Numbered from the stretch's first letter, positions 10,101 through 20,779 are shown. The stretch: 64,000 nt of DNA from Gymnorhina tibicen (GCA_013399875.1 VXAZ01001749.1:405429-469428), one strand, 5' to 3'. The notes: generated by a model from the sequence alone, not told the origin. Program-made: numbers and translations.

Positions 10101-13100
10101 TCCCGTCCTGTGTACTGACCTGACTGCCACGTGTTGATAGGCCTCAGTGTAAATATCTGGACTGAGAAAATCCAACTTGTTCTTGGCTGGACACTTCCCG
10201 TGTTTCACTGCAGCCAGATAAGTGACAGATGGTGGCACAGGCTGGCCAGCACTGGCTGCCATGAAGCACTTAATCAGGAACCTGGGAAGAGGGTAACAGT
10301 CAGAGCAGGGTATGGTGGTGATCTCCTCGCAGCAAACAGTCATGCAAAAAGGAAATGGGCTCAGGTGAGGAGCAGCAAGGTGTGACCCATCCCATCAGTG
10401 GCCCAGAATGGACTCGAACAAGTAATGACCTTTTGTTTTGCACGTTACTCACAACAATCTGATCTACGGTGGGTTTCAGGGGTGGCCTGTCTGCCTTATT
10501 TAATACTACAGCAATCCATAATGGTATTTTTTTCAGCAGAAACTTGCTGTGGCTATTAGCAGTCTCAGCAGTGTGGTGATTAGATACATTATCAGCTTTG
10601 CAACCTGAGTCTCAATGCTCTGGAGCTTTATCAGTGATTTGGTCTTACCCTCTGTGATCCCCAACACACAGTCACATTATGTTAACACACGAGACCCTTG
10701 GAGAGAGTTTACAAGGAGCATTCTCCACTCCCTTAGTTTTTTTATACCTCTGCTGTGAGTTTTTTTATACCTCTGCTAGACTGACCAGGTCTGGAATTAA
10801 AAGGGTACAGCATTTCTCTTGACCTTGCTGTTGATCTTGCAAAAAGCAGTAATGAGTGCAGAAATGTCTACATGGCAGCACAGAGCTATGTGGTGGCTCT
10901 GACCCTGGGAAGTGCCCTGATTTTCTCCTTCTAGTAAAAACATACATTATTAAAAGTTCAAGCAGCTGTAGCTTCTTTATCCTGTATTTCATCTACTCTT
11001 GATAATCATCAGTCTGCGTGTTTGGAGGAAAGTGATGTTCTTGGAGCATGACTCATCTGCTTTCAGTATCCAACAACTTTGTTTCCTCTGAATCGACCTC
11101 ACTTTACCAGTGTTGTGTTACATGGTACCATTGTTACACGGATTGCTTAAAAAATTAACCACAAAACTTTCACAGCAATACATTTGCTGTGCTACCAGGC
11201 AAAGAGGAAAATGAGGTTATGCAGAACAGCACCTGCGGACGTCCCCAAACCAAAAATAGAAGAGATAATCCAGTTCCCACACACTTCCATGCTTGTTAAG
11301 ACTGAAGACATGAATAGTTTATGTCCTGAGCTGTATTTTTAGAAGGTGCTGTGAGAAAGGAGTAGCTGGTTTTACTGGTTTTGGAGAAGAAGTGGTAAAG
11401 GCTGAATAAAGGAGGGGACAGGCTTTTAGATGAACACATTTGAATTGTTACCTGGCAGTTTGCAGGAGCAAAATGGTGTTTTCTCCTTCATAAATACAAG
11501 AGGCAAGTATTTTGGTATACAAGGAAGGAAGTCCACTGAGCAGGGAGTAGCCATGGCCCCCACAGGCCCGGAGACAGATCTCCACTCCTGCAGTGCAGTG
11601 CTGAGTGATCACGGCTTTAAAACCTGAAGATAATGCATGGAGCTGTTAAAAAAAGAGAAAAAACCCAGAGTGTTACTGGTGGAATCCTCAGAGTAAGTTC
11701 TTTTTTTAAAATTTCGTGCAATATCTGGGCATGAAATCCCTGTCAAGTCCCCCTTTGCATGGTGGTAGCACCCAGTTCCCTGAGCCTGGCCTTTGGTGTC
11801 TGCCTGGGATGCTGCACATGCTCCTGCTAGGCACACTGTGGTCAGTTTATGCATTTTTGGTTTTCTCTCAGCCAGTTCTGGCTTTGGCCACCTTTGTTCA
11901 GAGTGTGTTTTCATTTCAAGCACCCAACTGCAAAATATTCTGCTCTGTCTAAAAAGTCACATTTCTGGTTTTGGCTCAAAAAAGAAGTATGTGCACATTG
12001 TAGATGGAGTTGTGTAATAACACTTTGTGCCACCAGCTACTTGGAACGAGGCTATTAGCAAATGGACATGCTCTTCAAGGACTTTTCACTCTGCAATGGT
12101 TGCCAAAACAAAAAGTTTGGGGTGGTAGAGCGAATGCTGTTGCTGACTGGTTGTGGACCTGGGACATCATTCGAGCTCTTAGTGCTTCCTCTTTCTCCAG
12201 TTCTCTAGTGGTGAGAGGAATGCTTGTCCAGTTTGCTGAAATACTTTAACATTTAGAGATGAAGAGTGCTGTATGAGCTAATCCTGCTGCAGCTCACCTC
12301 TGGCAGCATGTCAAAGTTCTTCCTCTGGATCTCTCTGTACCCCCTGTTGAATAGCTCCTGCAGGTAGTCGTTAATGAAATGAAAGGCATAGGCTGCTGCC
12401 AGCTGGGGCAGCAGTTTCTCTTGCTGAGTCTGGTAGTCAAGGATTTTTGCTTCTTGTTCCCTGTTGAAAGACAGCTGATGAAGCAGGGAAAGTGTGGAAA
12501 CAGGCATAGCTACTGTTACTGTACCTGCTGCAGAATGAAAATGGCATTTTTCATTACCAAGAAGCAGTGTGTGAACAGGACTGAGCTGACAGTGTGGCAG
12601 CAGATCTGCCCAGCTTGCTGAGCTATTGGAGAAACAAACCTAAAAAAGCCTAACAGTGTAGAAAAGGCTCTGCGTGGTCAGTCAGTACAGAGTGGAACAG
12701 GGACTGCACGAGAGGAAGAGAATGAAGCCTTCAAGGACAGCAAGTTGTTAGGCGTTCGAGGAAAGGCAGTGGCATTGCACCTGATAAACTTTAGCTTTTT
12801 AAATGGAATGTTTGTGGCCTTGTGTGTAGAAATGTCTTCCTGAATATATTTGAGGCTGAATTATTTAAAGTTTTCTGAGCTTTTTCTGGATGTTCTTTAT
12901 CACTTTTGCTGTGGTTGGTACATTTAGGGCTTCAATTGATGGAATTGGTTATTACAATAGTTCAGCTGCTGTGCTCTTCCGTTTGGGTTGTGTTTGAACA
13001 AAACCATGTTTTCACTAGAATCTTTCTGCTTTTGAAAGGAGATTTAAATAGAAATCTTTGTAATCCATTCAAATCAACCTATCTCTTTAAAAATAATGGG

Positions 13101-16100
13101 GATTCAACCCTGAATACAATTCAGTGATTAAAGTGTGGATATTGGATTTCTGGATGTTGGAAGGTATTTTAATGTTGCATCCACTGGTAAAACACTATGG
13201 AATAAGAATTCAGCAACTTGTCCACTTTGTCTGGATTCTGCTGAGTTATGGGATGACAGGGAAAGGCCAGTTATAAAAAAATAAGTTGCCTGTGTGAGCC
13301 ACTGACCTATTCAAAGTTATGAAACTTATCTTGGAAAGAACTGTAAACATTCTCTTGTACCTTGACTGAAGCTCATTAATTTAAATAATGGGGAAGCATG
13401 TTTATCATGCCCTGTCTCGGGCCAGGAAATCAGCCAGTGATGGGCTGAAAGATAAGATGAAGAGAAGAAATACAAACTGGTGTGGGGGAACACAGTGTAC
13501 AGTCCCGTTCCCACCGGGACGCATGGCATTACCCAGGCTTTAGCTTGGACTGCCGGCGAACCACAGAGTATCGGATGGCGATGGTGCAAGCCTTCATTAG
13601 GGGTGTGAGAACCTCGTCTGAAATGAGGGAAATGCGCACTGTCGTCATTGTGAAATAATTAATCTTCTGTGACCCGTGTCTTACATAGGTGCCATCTGGC
13701 TGAACCTAGAGTAGAGAGAGGCTGTCAGATGCTGCCTTCTTCAGTACTACTATGGTTGTATAATTGCTATGCACGTAATAAAATGGACATAAAAATCCTT
13801 CACTGAATGCAAACAATGCTTTTATGTATGATGGATGAACAATATCCATTTGAAGAGACAAACTCTTACTGTTTCTGGCAGAGGTAGGTTCTGCCTGCCC
13901 CATGATCCCCAGCTTCTGAATGTGGAATTCTTGACACTGACTTTCATTTAGGATTCAGGTACCTTCTGCCCTTGATAAAACCTCAGAGACTTGCTGACAC
14001 TCAAAGGAAGCTTTTCGTCCCGAATTTAGACAGGTCCCTGTTGTCTCTCTAGCTGTGGAACGAGAGTCTGATGGTGAGTTTGTGATGTGAGTCCATACAT
14101 ACCTCACAAAACTTGCTCAGCATGTTCTCCCTGGGGATGCGCACATTCTTCAGCAGGAGGTAGCCATTGTCAATGTGCTCAAAATTCATTTTGGGACCGA
14201 TATCTCCTGCAGTTATGCCTGCAACAGGAGAAAACATAGCCTGCTTACTTCCACTTGAACTTTTTGCTCCCCATTTTGTGTCAAAATGGGGACCTCAAAA
14301 GAAGGGCACGATCAGCTCTGCTTCTTCCCCAGCATGGGTGATCTTGCCCAAGGGGTGAAACAGGCTTTAGAATGTCTTGTGGTAGTTTGTTTCCGTGATC
14401 CATTGACAGATGGATCTGTGCTGGCTGGGGTCAGAACTGAGGTGTTAATGCAGAGGTGCTCAGAGCAGCCCAGGCTTCTGGTTATGACAAGGGCTTGGTC
14501 TGGATATGGCTGAGGATATGTTAAATTTCCCTTCAGATCAAAAGGTTGGGCTTAATGATAACTACACCTTGAGTATCTGTCTTGGCTTGGTTTTGGCAAT
14601 TATAACTCCCTGAACCCAATTTTTTAGAAAACATTTAAGGGCAGAATAGGCACAGCACCTGCACAAGTGCTGCAGTGTCTGGGGTCGTTTACCTGGGCAG
14701 AGTGAATGGTCCCGAAGGCTGCGTATCTGCACGATGAAGGGATGGATGCCATAGCACTTCCCATGGACATACAGCTGAGCAAAGACCACTGTGTGGGTTG
14801 CTGATCTTCCCACTGTGAGAAGAAAAACAGCCCCATTCCTTTAAGATAAGATAGAGCACAAATACAGTTAGGAGAGGTCAGTACTAATTATGTGTTGGGT
14901 CTTAGGTATGGGTCAGCACAGGTGTGTGCTGGAAACCTAAATCAGCCTGCTCTCAGCTCTCAGAAGTTGCACCATCATTCTGCCTCTGCTGCTGCCCAGG
15001 AGGATTATGAGTTTTTGGATTAAGAGTTTTGTAATAGAACATGAGAAAAAATAAACAGTTTGAGCTAATGTAATGCTGAGAGTGGGAAGTGCTGTGGCTG
15101 TTGCAGTGACTCCAGTTATTTTCTGTGAAATACCTTCCTGAAGAGAGCCAAGAATTTCACACTTGAATCCTTTATGTTGAGGCTGTCTGATGACTTGAAT
15201 CCTTTATGCTGATGACCTCCCTGCAGTTTTTGGTTGTCTGAGAATTATTTACAAAGAAGAGAAGATTTATTCCTGCAGAGGCAAGAGCTTTCCTGAGTGA
15301 AGTTCTTCAGCCTGCAACCCAAGGAGTTTTTGTAGATGATGGTGGCTCCCTTGTGGCCTTTGAACTTAGACAACCCCGTTTCTCTTACTTGCTTGTCCAC
15401 TGTATATCTTTTATTGAAGTCTTCTGCTACCACCTGGGCCCTCAAACACAGAGCTTAACCAGGGTAGATGGAGTAACTGAAGGAGGCAAAAACCAAAATA
15501 TTTGGTGTGGTACTTACTGTCTCCAGGCCACCACTTCATGGCAGAGATCTTTGGTGTGTTCAGTATAAACTCCTGAGTAGCAGTATCAAAAACTGCTGTA
15601 GTTTCCAAACCCTGAAGATAAGTGCCTTTAAAAAAAGAAATTAAAAAAATATCTATCTCTGTATCTATCTATGTATCTATCTCCTGGTATATCACAGGGA
15701 TGGAGAGACTGAAGGATCCCTGGAAGTTGGTTGTGGGTATTATCAGAGTTTTGTGGTTTACCCTTCTGACGAGAACCATGAATGAGAACCCAACCACCCC
15801 CGTCCCAGTCAAGGATGGACAGTTTGGAGTCAAATTCCCATGAGAATTTGGGCTGCAGCCTTGTGTCATACAGAAATGCTGTCTTCCCTGCAGCCTTACC
15901 GTGTCCCAGTTCAGTCTGGGCGTAGCTTCCAATGAGCCTGTGCTGGGTGGCGAGAGGAATCCACTTGGCAATTTGTTTGTCAGAGCCCAGCACTGAAATA
16001 CTTCTCATGAAGATGCGGTGAAGGAGGAACGCGACATCTCCTGACAGTGCCCTGCAGAGAAGGCACAAGGGGTGTTTTTAAGGGGATGAAGTTCCAGGCA

Positions 16101-19100
16101 TGTGATGAATGAGGCACTGCAGCGGTCACCAGACAGTACCACCTGCTGCCTTTTGATTTCTGCCTTGTCGTACCTTGCCCAGCACCCAGCATCAGCACAG
16201 CACTGCAGGAAAAGTGCCCTTCCAAGCTGCTTTTGTTTCTTCTTTCATAAGAGAGTTTGCTTATGTGTTGCTCGCTCATTATTTCACTTGGTCTTGGAGG
16301 AATTATCTGTTCTGAGTAGCAGATGCTGAGCTAAAAGCACAGCCCAGCTCCAAAGCTCCTGAGGCTCTGTGAGCATTTTGTATTTTTACTTTACTTCACA
16401 GGATTTTTTTTTTCTTGATTATTTAAGTCAGATTTTGAGGCTGAACTAAAAAGAAAAAACAAAGCAGCACCCTACTTGAAAAACTCCAAACCCTAGCAAT
16501 TAACTGTGGGGCACATTAGACTGAATTACACAGGTAGTTATCTGGGACCTGGATTTCCTGAACGTTCCCATTCTGGAGAAATACCATGGTATGCTGGGTT
16601 TGTTGCTGTACCTTTTGCTGTTTGTTTGCTGCCCACTGCTGTCAGTGAACAATATTGGGGTTCATGGAGATTTGGCCTGAATTGAGATGTTATTTTCTCA
16701 TGGAAAAATTAAAATACATCCAAGTAACCCCTGGCTCATTGTCTGGTCAGGTCCTTTGCCATCACCATCTGCATATATCCTAAAAAAGCACCATTCCAGA
16801 AGCTGTGTATGGGAACTTGGGTACAGTGATTTCCATGCCGCAAATGAGAAATTTATGTAAGCTTTTTTTGTGTGTGAGAAATAATAAGAAAACATGAGGA
16901 ATATGACTATATCCCTCTTCCTGGGATTCCTCAGAACATGGTTGAATCACCTCACATCTGCAAGTAAGTGGCTGTGCTGTTCTCAGCAGTTGAGTGGCTG
17001 TTAGCACATTGCTTTACTGCAGTGCTCTAGAGAGCATCTCCTTTCACATAGATACCTTCTATTGTTAACAAATTACTCTGACCTTTCTTTTATACTGGCC
17101 CTGAGAGAGAATTAATCATGCTGAAACAGTGTGGGGGGGAAATATGAACAAAGACGTTAAAGGGAAATTGCTTTGATTAACAGAAAATGACTTAATAAAT
17201 CCTTGGTAGCCTGGCCAGAAATAACGTTCCTTTAGCTGCGATTTGAAAAGCTGGATTTTAAATTGTGTGAGTGATTCACTGTGCTGGGCACTGGGAGCCA
17301 GGATTCTGTCATAAGAGCTTGGTGCTCACCTGGACTTCCATCAGGCAAGAGCTGCCCTGCCAGACAGCTCTGCTCCTAATCCAGCAAATGGGACAACACA
17401 GGGCTGGCCCTGCTGCAGCCTTTGGCATACACCTGGGTGGGAGAAAGGGTGGGATTTTTTTTGTTCCGAGGGAGCAGTGGAGAGCTGGTTTTTAATGGGA
17501 ATATAATGATCAGGTCCAACAGCTCTTGATTCTGCATTTCCCCCTTCATTAGTTCTACTCGCTGTAGGCGGTGAAAAGCTCAGCATAAAAAATTATCATC
17601 TTTCGTATGACGGGGACAACTTTTTAGCAGGGCCTGTTACCATAGGGCAAGCAGGAAGGGTTTTAAACTAAAAGAAGGTAGCTTTAGACTAGACATAATG
17701 AAGAACTCATTTTCAATGAGTGTGGTGAAACAGTGGCACAGGTTGCCTGGAGAGCTGGTGGATGTCGATGTGGGAGTCCAGAGTACGGGGAATACTTCCC
17801 TGCACTCTGGACTCCCACATGTCCTCCCACTGCAAACATTCCAGGTCAGGCTGCACGGGGCTCCGAGCAACCTGATGTAGTTGAAGATGTCCTTGCTCAT
17901 TGCAGAAGGCTAGACTAGATGACCTTGAAATGTCCTTTCCAACCCAAACTGTGCTATGAGTCTATGCAATGCCGAAAACTGGCTGTGAGTGTCAGCAGTG
18001 CTGTGTAAGGGACAGGCATTGCCCTTCTGAGTGACACTGCTGAACTTGCACCTTCCTACTGGGTATGTGACCCCACCAAACACAGTGTGCCCTGGGCAAC
18101 AGCCAGCCAGGAATTAGCAAAGGCGGAAAGGAGGGGCAAGCAACGGAAATGTGGAGCTAAACCCCACACAAAGTGTTAAGAAAACTTTTAAAGGAAAGGA
18201 CTGTGAAAATATTTTATCCTCATTTACCTACAAACTAAGGTGAGTTTTTCTTTTTATTTTTTTTCCCTTTAATAAAAGATGTGTTTTCTAGATACACAAA
18301 ATGTAATCTTTAATTTATTTAGAAGTCAGTAATGTAACTGAAACAGCACCACTTCCAGTTCTGGTTATACATTTAAAAATGTCTAAGGGGTGGTATGAGA
18401 GCTGCAGCGCAAGTAAGGAGGTTGTTAAAGTGGAAATACCACTGTGATCTATCACGCTGTACCCATGTGCTGCTCTCCAAGAAGTTCCTGATCGTGTACC
18501 ACCATTTTCCCTTTTCCCAAGTGTGCTGCTAAAGTAAAAACCTGCAGTACATTTTTATCCAACCCTATTCTGTCAGCTGTTGGCCTTTCTCAGCCTTTGC
18601 TGAAGCTGATTCTTGTTGGAATACAAAGCTTTTAATAAAAAATTAGTTGTACATTAAAAAAAAAAAAAAGAAATCACCTGTAAATGTACTTATATTCAGG
18701 TCCATTCTCAGTCCATCCCATCTCATGCATCTTTTTCTGGAGATGAACAGCCTTCCTGACTGCTGTTTCGTACCTCTCATTCTGGGTCTGGAAATACTGA
18801 TTTTCTCTGCTAAATACAGGGTCGGATTCGATAGCTTCCACTGCAAAGCAACACAGAACAGTTGGTTCTCCTGGGGCTGGGAAGTGCAGGCAGTGCCTCG
18901 AGCCACGCTCGGGAGCAGCAGGCAGTACTGGACTCATGGATACTGATGCTGTGATTTTTAGGGTGCCTGCAGGCAGGTTTTGTTTTGCCAGTTCTGGCTC
19001 CCATGGCTGTCACATGTAACTCTGAAAAGCAGTGGGTTTGGGGAAGCAGGAGGGGAACTGAGTGGGCCTGAGAGAGGGTGCTGTTCAGTGGAAATGTTGA

Positions 19101-20150
19101 CCCTGCAGGGCAAGGCACTGTCCCTGGTCAGGGTGGGAGCGGTGACTTCTGGCAGAAGATACCAAGGATCCCTCTGCCTCCAGTTGCTGTGGGGGCAGTA
19201 AGGGCTGTGGTGAGCTGCATTAGCCAGAGGGTGGCTTATGGCTGGAGCCTGCTGGGTGTCCAGCTCGGGATGTTAGCAGTCCATTGCACTGTTGCAAAAC
19301 AACTCAAGAGTCACTATTTCTGTGTCAGCCTGAATACTCCCCTTGTCCATTTTGCCTTAAAACCTTGAGTCTATTCATGTGGAAGGTTATACTGAACTCC
19401 AGTGGCACTGTGAAAGGGGTGATCCCAGTGGCTGTGCTGTTTTCCTTTGGTAAGTGTGTAACATGGATGCAGTTACAAAGACAACACAGAGGGTTTTTTT
19501 CCTCTGTTCCTTCTGAGCATACAGTCATTTTCTGGCACAACCATCACGAGTGAGAGCAGCTCAGCCTGGTTGAGCCAACCCACACAAGAAATTCCCCACC
19601 TGGATGAGCCTGATGTGCCAAGGAGGGAAGCTGGCTATGGTTCACACGTGATAGCATTTCTGCACAGCAGCACCAGCCCATGCACACATTTCCCTTGCAC
19701 GAGGATGCTCAACCCTCAGTTCTTGTATTCCAGTTTAACCAGCCTTGCCAGAGACAGGGAATGGGAGCAGGGAAGGGAAAAGCTTCAGACAGCAGGAGTG
19801 GCTGTGGAGGAGTCGAAGTGATTTACATGAAGAGAAGACTCCAGCTCCACGCTCCCACTTTTTAAAGAGATAGGCGATGAGCAAATGCCCAGGAGCACAA
19901 ACCCCACCGTGCTGCAAAGGAGGAGCACAGCAGCGGGACACAGGCATGGCACGTGCCAGCCCCCACCAGGGCCTCATAAGGGTCACTCACCCACTGCCCT
20001 CCGTATCCGCGTCTGCTCTGCGCCGCCGTCCAGCAGGGCCGTGAGCTTCTCCACGCTGAAGGAGGCTGTTTGCCTCTCACTGGCGAGGTCGGGGTTCACG
20101 CTGCCGAGCACTGAACCCTGCAGGTACTTGCTGGTCTCCAGCAGAGCCAT
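4137..20150 (-). CDS. ACOX2: ACOX2, peroxisomal acyl-CoA oxidase 2 (branched-chain / trihydroxycoprostanoyl-CoA oxidase), 14 coding exons
   Basis: Coding exons 5' to 3': 20150-19991, 18840-18678, 16051-15900, 15625-15518, 14812-14693, 14218-14103, 13705-13533, 12460-12298, 11642-11452, 10281-10120, 9152-9047, 7043-6826, 5065-4936, 4199-4137. All introns are GT-AG and phases match throughout. The sum is 2025 nt, encoding 674 residues (human about 681). ACOX2 is an FAD enzyme that desaturates CoA esters of branched fatty acids and of bile-acid intermediates, passing electrons to oxygen to make hydrogen peroxide. It acts in the peroxisome, mainly in liver. The fold runs: N-terminal helical domain (about 15-140), beta-barrel FAD/substrate domain (about 141-275, with QTELGHG and WWPGD), then two helical C-terminal domains. 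YEGEN (436-440) carries the expected catalytic glutamate. The last three residues are SKL, a type 1 peroxisomal targeting signal. No frameshift or stop interrupts the frame. The start is ATG 20150-20148, in the context expected from the human N-terminus. Confidence 0.95.
4936..5065 (-). CDS. ACOX2: ACOX2 coding exon 13
   Basis: Acceptor TGTGCTCCGTAG, donor AACCAG|GTAGGG. Encodes [20 protein letters not shown] and [20 protein letters not shown] (residues 611-654). DAFDF and YDG.VY are conserved in the family. Confidence 0.94.
5066..6825 (-). other. ACOX2: ACOX2 intron (exons 12-13)
   Basis: Holds a CR1 3' end at about 5250-5336. Short open frames such as 5713-6060 show no homology that I recognise. 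The shorter intron 4200-4935 (exons 13-14) also holds nothing recognisable. Confidence 0.8.
5250..5336 (+). mobile_element. CR1 LINE 3' end fragment
   Basis: GTGACCCTGCCTTGGCAGGG is followed by GGACTAGATGATCTCCAGAG, GTCCTTTTCAACCC and the terminal octamer-like tail GTGATTCTGTGATG. This is the typical 3' end of avian CR1 retrotransposons, on the plus strand and opposite to ACOX2. The copy is 5'-truncated, as is usual for CR1; its 5' limit is approximate. Confidence 0.9.
6826..7043 (-). CDS. ACOX2: ACOX2 coding exon 12
   Basis: Acceptor GCATTTGTTTTCCAG, donor ATTCG|GTGAGC. Encodes [37 protein letters not shown] and [14 protein letters not shown] (residues 539-611). This is the largest exon, in the C-terminal domain. 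Confidence 0.95.
7525..7571. repeat. Perfect inverted repeat, 20-bp arms, 7-nt loop
   Basis: The arm GTCATTTCTGGGTCAGACAC (7525-7544) is exactly reverse-complemented at 7552-7571, separated by CAGTAGA. It lies deep in an ACOX2 intron, far from splice sites. As RNA it would fold into a stable hairpin in either strand. Confidence 0.95.
8234..8293. repeat. (GGAA/GAAA)n purine microsatellite
   Basis: About 60 nt of nearly pure purine built from GGAG, GGAA and GAAA units, within an ACOX2 intron. Confidence 0.95.
9047..9152 (-). CDS. ACOX2: ACOX2 coding exon 11
   Basis: Acceptor AATTTTCCAG, donor GCGAAG|GTTAGC. Encodes [16 protein letters not shown] and [18 protein letters not shown] (residues 503-538). 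Confidence 0.93.
10120..10281 (-). CDS. ACOX2: ACOX2 coding exon 10
   Basis: Acceptor TACCCTCTTCCCAG, donor GTCAG|GTCAGT. Encodes residues 449-503 ([40 protein letters not shown]), in the C-terminal acyl-CoA oxidase domain. Confidence 0.93.
10735..10777. repeat. 23-bp tandem duplication
   Basis: A unit starting AGTTTTTTTATACCTCTGCT (10735-10757) is repeated immediately (10758-10777 matches exactly over 20 nt). It lies in the intron between ACOX2 exons 9 and 10. Confidence 0.9.
11452..11642 (-). CDS. ACOX2: ACOX2 coding exon 9 (catalytic glutamate)
   Basis: Acceptor TTTTTTTAACAG, donor CCAG|GTAACA. Encodes residues 386-449 with [18 protein letters not shown] and [17 protein letters not shown]. 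By comparison with rat ACOX1 Glu421, Glu437 in YEGEN is the likely catalytic base. The residue before Tyr436 is Ile, where I recall Thr in human ACOX2. Confidence 0.95.
12298..12460 (-). CDS. ACOX2: ACOX2 coding exon 8
   Basis: Acceptor GTCTTTCAACAG, donor GAG|GTGAGC. Encodes [20 protein letters not shown] then [15 protein letters not shown] (residues 331-385). LDYQTQQ and YAFHF are typical of acyl-CoA oxidases. Confidence 0.95.
13533..13705 (-). CDS. ACOX2: ACOX2 coding exon 7
   Basis: Acceptor CTACTCTAG, donor CCTGG|GTAATG. Encodes [17 protein letters not shown], then [18 protein letters not shown] (residues 274-331), the start of the first C-terminal helical domain. Confidence 0.94.
14103..14218 (-). 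CDS. ACOX2: ACOX2 coding exon 6
   Basis: Acceptor CTCCTGTTGCAG, donor GAG|GTATGT. Encodes [17 protein letters not shown] and the strongly conserved [11 protein letters not shown] (residues 235-273). Confidence 0.95.
14693..14812 (-). CDS. ACOX2: ACOX2 coding exon 5
   Basis: Acceptor TTCTTCTCACAG, donor CCAG|GTAAAC. Encodes [14 protein letters not shown] and [12 protein letters not shown] (residues 195-235), part of the beta-barrel domain. Confidence 0.95.
15161..15212. repeat. Direct repeat, two 20-nt copies, period 32
   Basis: ACTTGAATCCTTTATGTTGA (15161-15180) recurs at 15193-15212 with one mismatch, in an ACOX2 intron. Confidence 0.85.
15518..15625 (-). CDS. ACOX2: ACOX2 coding exon 4
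   Basis: Acceptor CTTTTTTTAAAG, donor GACA|GTAAGT. Encodes [13 protein letters not shown] then the KWWPGD motif of the acyl-CoA oxidase middle domain (to residue 195). Confidence 0.95.
15649..15682. repeat. (TATC)n microsatellite
   Basis: Interrupted TATC/TGTATC units lie about 25 nt upstream (in gene orientation) of the acceptor of ACOX2 coding exon 4, next to its pyrimidine tract. Confidence 0.85.
15900..16051 (-). CDS. ACOX2: ACOX2 coding exon 3
   Basis: Acceptor CTTCTCTGCAG, donor CACG|GTAAGG. Encodes residues 108-159: [17 protein letters not shown] then GSDKQIAKW and the flavin-domain signature YAQTELGHG. Confidence 0.95.
17650..17966 (+). mobile_element. CR1 LINE 3' portion carrying an internal foldback
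   Basis: The order of CR1 landmarks is intact: GGTTTTAAACTAAAAGAAGG, GTAGCTTTAGACTAGACATA, CAGTGGCACAGGTTGCCTGG, GGTCAGGCTGCACGGGGCTC, CTAGACTAGATGACCTTGAA and TCCTTTCCAACCCAAACTGT. The plus-strand copy is diverged and 5'-truncated, and lies in the ACOX2 intron between exons 2 and 3. Between the GTGGATG and GGTCAGGCTG landmarks, the usual CR1 sequence is replaced by a hairpin (17768-17820). Boundaries are approximate. Confidence 0.88.
17768..17820. repeat. Foldback inside CR1, 17-bp perfect arms
   Basis: Arm ATGTGGGAGTCCAGAGT (17768-17784) is exactly reverse-complemented at 17804-17820. The 19-nt middle is itself partly self-complementary (GGGGAA / TTCCCT), so the whole 53 nt can fold back on itself with two mismatched pairs. 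Confidence 0.93.
18678..18840 (-). CDS. ACOX2: ACOX2 coding exon 2
   Basis: Acceptor TTGCTTTGCAG, donor CAG|GTGATT. Encodes residues 54-108 with the conserved QNERY motif and the end of the N-terminal helical domain ([12 protein letters not shown]). Confidence 0.93.
18841..19990 (-). other. ACOX2: ACOX2 intron (exons 1-2)
   Basis: About 1.15 kb with no repeats or genes that I recognise. Confidence 0.7.
19991..20150 (-). CDS. ACOX2: ACOX2 coding exon 1 (start codon)
   Basis: Encodes residues 1-53, beginning [11 protein letters not shown] and containing [12 protein letters not shown], the family's early N-terminal motif. The donor G|GTGAGTG follows at 19990. A strong acceptor (CCCATCCCTTTCCAG) sits 18 nt upstream of the ATG, so the exon probably starts at 20168 and an untranslated exon precedes it. 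Confidence 0.92.
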
Positions 20151-20779
20151 TCTGGAGGCTGCGCTGCTCTGGAAAGGGATGGGGCTCCTCTGGCACTGGC
20201 ACCCGTCAATGGATGCCTGATGGAGGTGTTGGCACAGAGAGGAGTGGTTTTCGTAGGCTGGCCAAGATGTTGTTCCTGCACAAGGGTTGCATGAATATTT
20301 AGGCACTATCCTGTCCTCACTGCAATGGACAGTGGGGATTTATGGCACTTTAAAGAACTCAAACTGCAGGTTTTATGACATATTTTAAAACATAAAATAT
20401 TTTTCTTTTCCCAGTCTGTCCCCAGTATTCTATGAGAAGTTCATGCTGGAATATCCCACAACTATGTGTTAATATTTAAGGGAGTTTCTGGCCCAGGGCT
20501 CATAGGCAGTGGTGGCTCTGCCTGTGCTGCCTCTGTCTTTGGGGCTTAGCCTTACATTAACCCCTAACCCCAGGTTAGTGAGATTTGTCGCAGGACACTA
20601 GTAAAAACAAAAGCTGCGGTGAGTAGAAAATAAATTAGATCTTTCCTTTGAAGAGGCTGCTGCCTTTCCAAACATCAGATTACTTTAAGAAATACAAACT
20701 CTGGAAACCACTGCAAATGTGTTATTATTTCCTGCTTTTTCTGATATTCAGGCCTTTAATCCAAGGTGTCTTGCTGGAG
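20151..20779 (-). other. ACOX2: ACOX2 5' UTR part and probable first intron
   Basis: The acceptor at 20169-20170 suggests that 20151-20168 is 5' UTR and that the rest is intron leading back to a non-coding first exon in the adjoining CpG-rich block. Confidence 0.45.

Larger units (their letters stand above)
9153..13532 (-). other. ACOX2: ACOX2 introns between exons 7 and 11
   Basis: Introns at 9153-10119, 10282-11451, 11643-12297 and 12461-13532, separated by the exons listed individually. Apart from the 23-bp tandem duplication at 10735-10777, I see no repeats or genes in them. Confidence 0.75.
13706..18677 (-). other. ACOX2: ACOX2 introns between exons 2 and 7
   Basis: Introns at 13706-14102, 14219-14692, 14813-15517, 15626-15899 and 16052-18677. 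They contain a diverged direct repeat (15161-15212), a TATC microsatellite and, in the largest, a CR1 copy. A 14-nt A-run at about 18656-18669 lies just inside the donor of exon 2. No other gene is seen. Confidence 0.75.
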
